Shown here: one piece after another, positions 60,271 to 64,000 of the stretch
Layout: each line of letters opens with the position of its first letter
Numbering within the stretch: position 1 is the stretch's first letter
NCBI GenBank assembly: GCA_029433525.1
Contig: JAQTIF010000001.1
Coordinates: 1,550,001 to 1,614,000 of the forward strand
Length of the DNA stretch: 64,000 bases
Source: Enterobacteriaceae bacterium ESL0689
Lineage (GTDB): Bacteria; Pseudomonadota; Gammaproteobacteria; Enterobacterales; Enterobacteriaceae
Direction of reading: 5' to 3'
Program-made: the position numbers and the translations under genes
The notes under the pieces: generated by a model
What the model was told of the DNA's origin: nothing
Seen by the model: only the letters and a program-made list of their open reading frames with translations
Database searches by the model: none

Positions 60271-61497
60271 ATGGAACAGCAGGATTTTGATCTGAGTTAT
60301 ATAGAGAAGTGGCTGCCGGAAGCATCGGTAAAATACAAGGATGGTAGCCAGGCGGTGAATCTGGGGTTGATTATCACCGTTTTTTTTAAAGACGGTCATA
60401 CAGCCGAGGTTCGTCGTAAAATGGTGGAGTGCGTAGATCGCTATTACGATGAATTTAAGCCACATCTCAAAAAAACACTTGCCCCTAAATGGGTATCTAT
60501 AACAGACAAAAATTACAAAAGAAATCGCCTGGAATTTTTAGAACTGACAGAAGAAGAGACCGATTCGTGGTATCTGGGCAGTGCTGAGAAAGATTATTTG
60601 TCTCCTGATTACAGCATCTTGGTTATGAACACTCGGATTTTCCATAACGATAATGACCGCTCTGTCATTAAGCTGGTGTTCCCGTTAACACTGCTGAAAG
60701 AGCCTGAGGGTAAGGAACGTTATCAATCTTGGTTGATGTGGCTTTGTAATACCTTCAACGTTGAAAGCGGTTATGCGGGGTTGTCATTTATTCTTCCTTA
60801 CGCTTTTGAGCGAATGTTTCCATACGAATACAAACTGGCTCAGCGCTTTCCGGGCGTGATGGTGGATTCTCTGGGAACCCTGGAAGGCGGTGAGGCAGTG
60901 GAGGGAGTAAAAGGCCCTTGTTGGTACACCATTCTCGGTAATCCCTGGCAGGAAAAGCTCGGTGGTACAGACACGTTGGCTCACCGTCTGAAGAAGACTC
61001 CTGAGATTGAACTGCTGTCCTATAACGGCGGCATTATCCTTAAGGCTGGAGCAATGCCGCCAGCGCTCGGAGAAACTAAAACCGAAGCTTTACCGCCATT
61101 ACTGGTAAAAGTGAATCAGTTAATTAAACCTATTAGATACGACGGGCATAACGGCCTGCATTTCTACTCCGAACATGAAAATTTCCAGTTTGAGGAAGAA
61201 TCCTCCATGGCATGGTTTGCTCGCTTCGATGGAGCCAGTGCTGCGCTGGATAAAGAAGATGAAGGTAAGTCCTGGGTGCCGGTCAGGATCACCTGCTGGA
61301 GTGGTGAAAAATCTCAGTTTGAAGGTCGATGGGCCACCATTGTTAACGGGACGACGCAGTACACCCAAACCCGCGACGGGCAGATTATGCCGGAGTTTGA
61401 AGATAAGCATGGTAAGAAGCACCCGGCCCGTTGGTCGCTGCTGGAAAGAGATGATGGTGGCAGCGTATTTGCTGTGACTCCAGATGAGGGAGATTGA
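60271..61497 (+). CDS. DUF3396-type immunity protein for the VRR-NUC effector
   Basis: 408 residues without a signal peptide, so cytoplasmic, where a nuclease would have to be neutralised. Segments such as GLIITVFFKDGHTAEVRRKM, CVDRYYDEFKPHLKKTLAPK and NTFNVESGYAGLSFILPYAF match the DUF3396 (type VI immunity) family, which accompanies VRR-NUC-type effectors. It starts 9 bases after the effector gene. Its C-terminal about 100 residues (WFARFDGASAALDKEDEG and WSGEKSQFEGRW) lie beyond the usual domain. Confidence 0.78.
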   Translation: MEQQDFDLSYIEKWLPEASVKYKDGSQAVNLGLIITVFFKDGHTAEVRRKMVECVDRYYDEFKPHLKKTLAPKWVSITDKNYKRNRLEFLELTEEETDSWYLGSAEKDYLSPDYSILVMNTRIFHNDNDRSVIKLVFPLTLLKEPEGKERYQSWLMWLCNTFNVESGYAGLSFILPYAFERMFPYEYKLAQRFPGVMVDSLGTLEGGEAVEGVKGPCWYTILGNPWQEKLGGTDTLAHRLKKTPEIELLSYNGGIILKAGAMPPALGETKTEALPPLLVKVNQLIKPIRYDGHNGLHFYSEHENFQFEEESSMAWFARFDGASAALDKEDEGKSWVPVRITCWSGEKSQFEGRWATIVNGTTQYTQTRDGQIMPEFEDKHGKKHPARWSLLERDDGGSVFAVTPDEGD

Positions 61498-61500
61498 TTC

Positions 61501-61950
61501 ATGTCGCGTAATTCGCCCTCATTATGCGAGATGCTTTACGGTAATTTTGTTGGCGATCTCGACCTTCAGCATATCAGTGAAGAAAATCAGGTCATCCTGT
61601 CGGTGCTGGATAATATGCAACGGATCCTTAACTGCCGTGCCGGCACGCTGGCACATCTGCCGGACTACGGTCTGCCGGAGATGACCACTATACTGCAGGG
61701 GCTTCCCGGCACCGCACATAAACTGATGTCGGCCCTGTCAGCGGTTCTGTTGAAATATGAGCCCCGCCTGAAATCCATTGATGTCGTACTGCTCGATCAG
61801 CACATCCCCGGGGAACTGCGCTATGCCATCGATGCCGAACTAAGGGACATCGGACTGGTTCGCTATGGCACCGAGTTTGTGCCGGAAGGGCGGGTTCTCC
61901 TGCGACATCTTAAGCAACAGCAGTATCTTGACACAACAACCCGTCTGTAA
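61501..61950 (+). CDS. tssE: TssE gp25-like baseplate protein
   Basis: 149 residues with the gp25-like pattern: VILSVLDNMQRILNCRAGTL, then HLPDYGLPEMTT, then LLKYEPRLKSIDV, then LRYAIDAELR. The E-P-R motif that starts sheath assembly is present (YEPRL). TssE binds the sheath base. Its place after an effector-immunity pair suggests that the pair was inserted into the core operon. Confidence 0.95.
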   Translation: MSRNSPSLCEMLYGNFVGDLDLQHISEENQVILSVLDNMQRILNCRAGTLAHLPDYGLPEMTTILQGLPGTAHKLMSALSAVLLKYEPRLKSIDVVLLDQHIPGELRYAIDAELRDIGLVRYGTEFVPEGRVLLRHLKQQQYLDTTTRL

Positions 61951-61964
61951 GGCCAGAGAACACC

Positions 61965-63209
61965 ATGTCAGTAAAATCACAGTTCCTCAAAAAACTGCAG
62001 GCCAGACAGTCTGCCCCGGTCTCGTTTACCTGCAAGACTCAGGCCGATATCGCAGAATTTCGCCTGAGAATAACGCAGCTTCAGGAGCAGATGGAAGGGC
62101 ACCGCGTCATACATGGTGTGGCGGGTTCCGGCAAAACGCTGATTTTACTCTACCGTTGTCTGTATCTTTCAGAAACGACAGCGCGTCCTGTATTAGTGCT
62201 CTGCTTTAATATTATTCTGGCAAACTATATCCGTGAATGCATTGCCGAAAGAGGGCTGTCGGATAAAGTGCACGTGTATCATTTCCACGACTGGTGTGCG
62301 AGTGCTGCCCGAAAATTTAAACTCACTGTGAGCCGGGAAGGGTTGTTCTTTGATAACTGTTTTGCCGCGCTGGAAAATGCGGTTAACAGCGGAGCCGTAA
62401 CAGACAGTGGTTATGATGCAGTGTTGATTGACGAGGGACATGATTTCGACCAGCGCTGGCTTGCATTAATCGCCCGACTGTTTGATAACACATCCCGCTC
62501 GCTGTTGCTGATGTACGATGATGCCCAGTCACTGTACCGACGTGAGAGAGCACTTAACTTTTCGCTGGCGAGTGTGGGTATCCAGGCCCAGGGGCGCACG
62601 TCTGTCCTTCGGGTTAACTATCGTAATCCCTGCCGCATTCTCAATTTCGCTTATGCCTTCTCTCGTGACTATTTTGACAGCCATCATAATCAGGAGCTCC
62701 CTCTGGTGCTGCCGGAAGCCTGCGGAGAGGAAGGGGATATTCCTGATATTGAATTATGCCAGTCGGAAGCGGAGGAGGCCCGCCGTGTTGTGGCATGGCT
62801 TAAGGAGCAGCAGGCGGTTGCAGGCCGCTGGGGAGATATGGCGGTACTGTGCCCGACGCGTTATTCAGCAGACAGGCTCACCGTATTGCTGGAGCAGCAT
62901 AAGATACCCACCGCCTTTAGTTTTACCCCCGGGGATAAAAAAGCTTATTCACATCGCGACAATGTTGTACACCTTATGACCTTTCAGAGCAGTAAAGGTC
63001 TTGAGTTTCCTTATGTTGCCGTCATCAATGCGTCTTTTGTTCATAAAGCTGCTGAGGATGAGTCGGAAGCCATCCCGGCGCTTTATGTGGCGTTTACCCG
63101 TGCGACGCGTTCGCTGCTGGTGACCTGCTACAAAGAAAACAGCATCAGTCGTCAACTGACAAAATTTGCCGGGGTGGATCTGCAGGAGCAACAGGATGAC
63201 TATGCATAA
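61965..63209 (+). CDS. Compact superfamily 1 helicase-like ATPase inside the T6SS operon
   Basis: 414 residues, about half the size of UvrD. It carries Walker A GVAGSGKT (51-58), motif II DEGHD (156-160), a VNYRNPCRI segment (218-226), motif V TFQSSKGLEF (339-348) and motif VI LYVAFTRAT (373-381), so ATP binding and hydrolysis residues appear intact. The accessory 1B/2B domains of true helicases are reduced. It lies 14 bases after tssE and overlaps the start of the VasL-like gene, so it is transcribed with the T6SS. This is not a known core component. Its role could be accessory to the secretion system, a DNA-linked immunity or repair function for the nuclease effector, or a moron. The sequence cannot decide. 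Confidence 0.75.
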   Translation: MSVKSQFLKKLQARQSAPVSFTCKTQADIAEFRLRITQLQEQMEGHRVIHGVAGSGKTLILLYRCLYLSETTARPVLVLCFNIILANYIRECIAERGLSDKVHVYHFHDWCASAARKFKLTVSREGLFFDNCFAALENAVNSGAVTDSGYDAVLIDEGHDFDQRWLALIARLFDNTSRSLLLMYDDAQSLYRRERALNFSLASVGIQAQGRTSVLRVNYRNPCRILNFAYAFSRDYFDSHHNQELPLVLPEACGEEGDIPDIELCQSEAEEARRVVAWLKEQQAVAGRWGDMAVLCPTRYSADRLTVLLEQHKIPTAFSFTPGDKKAYSHRDNVVHLMTFQSSKGLEFPYVAVINASFVHKAAEDESEAIPALYVAFTRATRSLLVTCYKENSISRQLTKFAGVDLQEQQDDYA

Positions 63210-64000
63210 AACGTTAAAAACCGGCGGCGACCCGCGACTGCTGCCAGATTATGCCGCCCTGCGTGATGAGCTGAGTAAGCTGACACATCCGGCTCGCCCA
63301 GATGTGAACTGGCGTTATGCCGAAAAACTCTGCCTCTCACTGTTTGAGCAGAACGGCGTGGAATTACAAACAGCAGCCTGGTATACGCTTGCGCGTACGC
63401 AGCTGGCCGGTTTATTCGGGCTCAATGAAGGGCTGACGATACTCGAGGCTCTGATAAGCCATCAGTGGGGGGCTCTGTGGCCGCAGCCCGTCCATGCCCG
63501 CATGGAAATCCTCAGCAGTCTGAGTCAGCGTCTGCAGCAACGGATGCGTTCGCTCCCGCTGAATTACAGCGACCTCAGCCAGCTGTACCGGGCGGAGCAA
63601 CTGCTTACGGGTCTGGGAGAGGTGCTGCAGCGTCTGGAGCTTAAGCATCTCAGCCAGCTCGATACGTTGCGTACTATGATGCACAACAGTGCTGTCCGGC
63701 TGGAAAACAGTGATAACACAACCAGCGCCGGGCCGAACATTCAGCCTGGTATTGTGTTGCCTGCCACCGTGATGAATGCTGCGACAGCATCCACGAGAGA
63801 CCTTGCTGGTGGTCTAGATGAAGATTTCCAGGTACCAGGCAGTGCAGTGAAGTGGGTATATGTCGCGCAACAGGAACAGCAGCCGAGCGTGGAAGTACTG
63901 GCGGCAATGCCTGCTCCGGTTAAAAAGTGGAAATCCTTCGTCGCCGGGATGTGTACCATGCTGGTGATAAGTGCAGCAACGGTATGGAGCTGGCATCTTC
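63196..64000 (+). CDS. VasL/TssA-like T6SS protein (3' end outside window)
   Basis: The frame starts at ATG 63196 (AGGAG at 63183-63187; ATG 63202 is an alternative) and is open to the window end, giving 268 codons. An ImpA-N-type opening (DPRLLPDYAALRDELSKL, then PDVNWRYAEKLCLSLFEQNG, then LARTQLAGLFGLNEGLTILE, then QWGALWPQPVHARMEILSSL) is followed by a linker and one membrane segment near residues 248-266 (GMCTMLVISAATVWSW). This layout fits the VasL family of T6SS-associated proteins. Its gene overlaps the helicase-like gene by 14 bases. Confidence 0.85.
   Translation, partial: MTMHKTLKTGGDPRLLPDYAALRDELSKLTHPARPDVNWRYAEKLCLSLFEQNGVELQTAAWYTLARTQLAGLFGLNEGLTILEALISHQWGALWPQPVHARMEILSSLSQRLQQRMRSLPLNYSDLSQLYRAEQLLTGLGEVLQRLELKHLSQLDTLRTMMHNSAVRLENSDNTTSAGPNIQPGIVLPATVMNAATASTRDLAGGLDEDFQVPGSAVKWVYVAQQEQQPSVEVLAAMPAPVKKWKSFVAGMCTMLVISAATVWSWHL

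Noticed and set aside
1..64000. CRISPR array or complete insertion sequence
   Set aside because: No regularly spaced short repeats and no transposase gene were seen; the only intact mobile element is the group II intron.

Overview
The window looks like a chromosomal segment from a member of the Enterobacteriaceae, of the Enterobacter/Klebsiella/Kosakonia type. This rests on the gene order of the type VI secretion system (T6SS), the CP4-57-like (P4-family) cryptic prophage cargo, and a remnant of an attachment site identical to the 3' end of enterobacterial tRNA-Phe. The species itself cannot be fixed from the sequence.

Region 1 (1-12122) is a degenerate, paralogous copy of part of a T6SS locus. 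It holds a VgrG tail, a VasX-like membrane-active effector, a lipoprotein with an FGE-sulfatase (SUMF1) domain as the likely immunity protein, an exact-length tandem duplication (2901-bp period) of the toxin C-terminus plus immunity gene, a PAAR protein, an accessory inner-membrane protein, a frameshifted tssM and a tssA stub with two stop codons. The same order (vgrG, effector, immunity, PAAR, accessory membrane protein, tssM, tssA) recurs intact at 40900-52937.

Region 2 (12123-30805) is accessory DNA. A P4-type integrase fragment and the tRNA-Phe core lie next to a beheaded glycosyltransferase. Then comes a minus-strand CP4-like cargo run: DUF957, DUF5983, the CbtA toxin, the CbeA antitoxin, an antirestriction protein, a small Cys-rich protein, DUF932 and four membrane or exported proteins. 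An inovirus-Gp2-like protein follows, preceded by a candidate C4/CI-type antisense RNA, then an AlpA-like regulator, a DUF3987 ATPase, a phage DNA polymerase scrap with a small DNA-binding-like protein, a large superfamily 1 helicase-ankyrin protein, and a DUF2913-like gene split by a group II intron. Removing 27402-29792 restores a single in-frame gene.

Region 3 (30806-64000) is an apparently complete T6SS, all on the plus strand, with all 13 core components: tssB, tssC, tssK, tssL, an OmpA-family anchor, hcp, clpV, vgrG, tssM, tssA, tssF, tssG, tssJ, a second vgrG and tssE. Two effector modules are embedded. The first is a peptidoglycan hydrolase effector (M23-like N-terminus, GH19/lysozyme-like C-terminus) with an SH3-like exported immunity protein, and a lysozyme-inhibitor-like DUF1311 protein encoded just upstream. 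The second is a VRR-NUC nuclease effector with a strongly hydrophobic tail, next to a VgrG with a transthyretin-like extension and a DUF3396-type immunity protein. Unexpectedly, a compact superfamily 1 helicase-like ATPase lies between tssE and a VasL/TssA-like gene that runs off the window.

Together, TssJLM with the OmpA protein anchor the apparatus. TssK/F/G/E and VgrG form the baseplate and spike. TssA primes and TssB/C/Hcp form the sheath and tube, which ClpV recycles. PAAR proteins and effectors load on the spike, and the immunity proteins protect the producer and its siblings.
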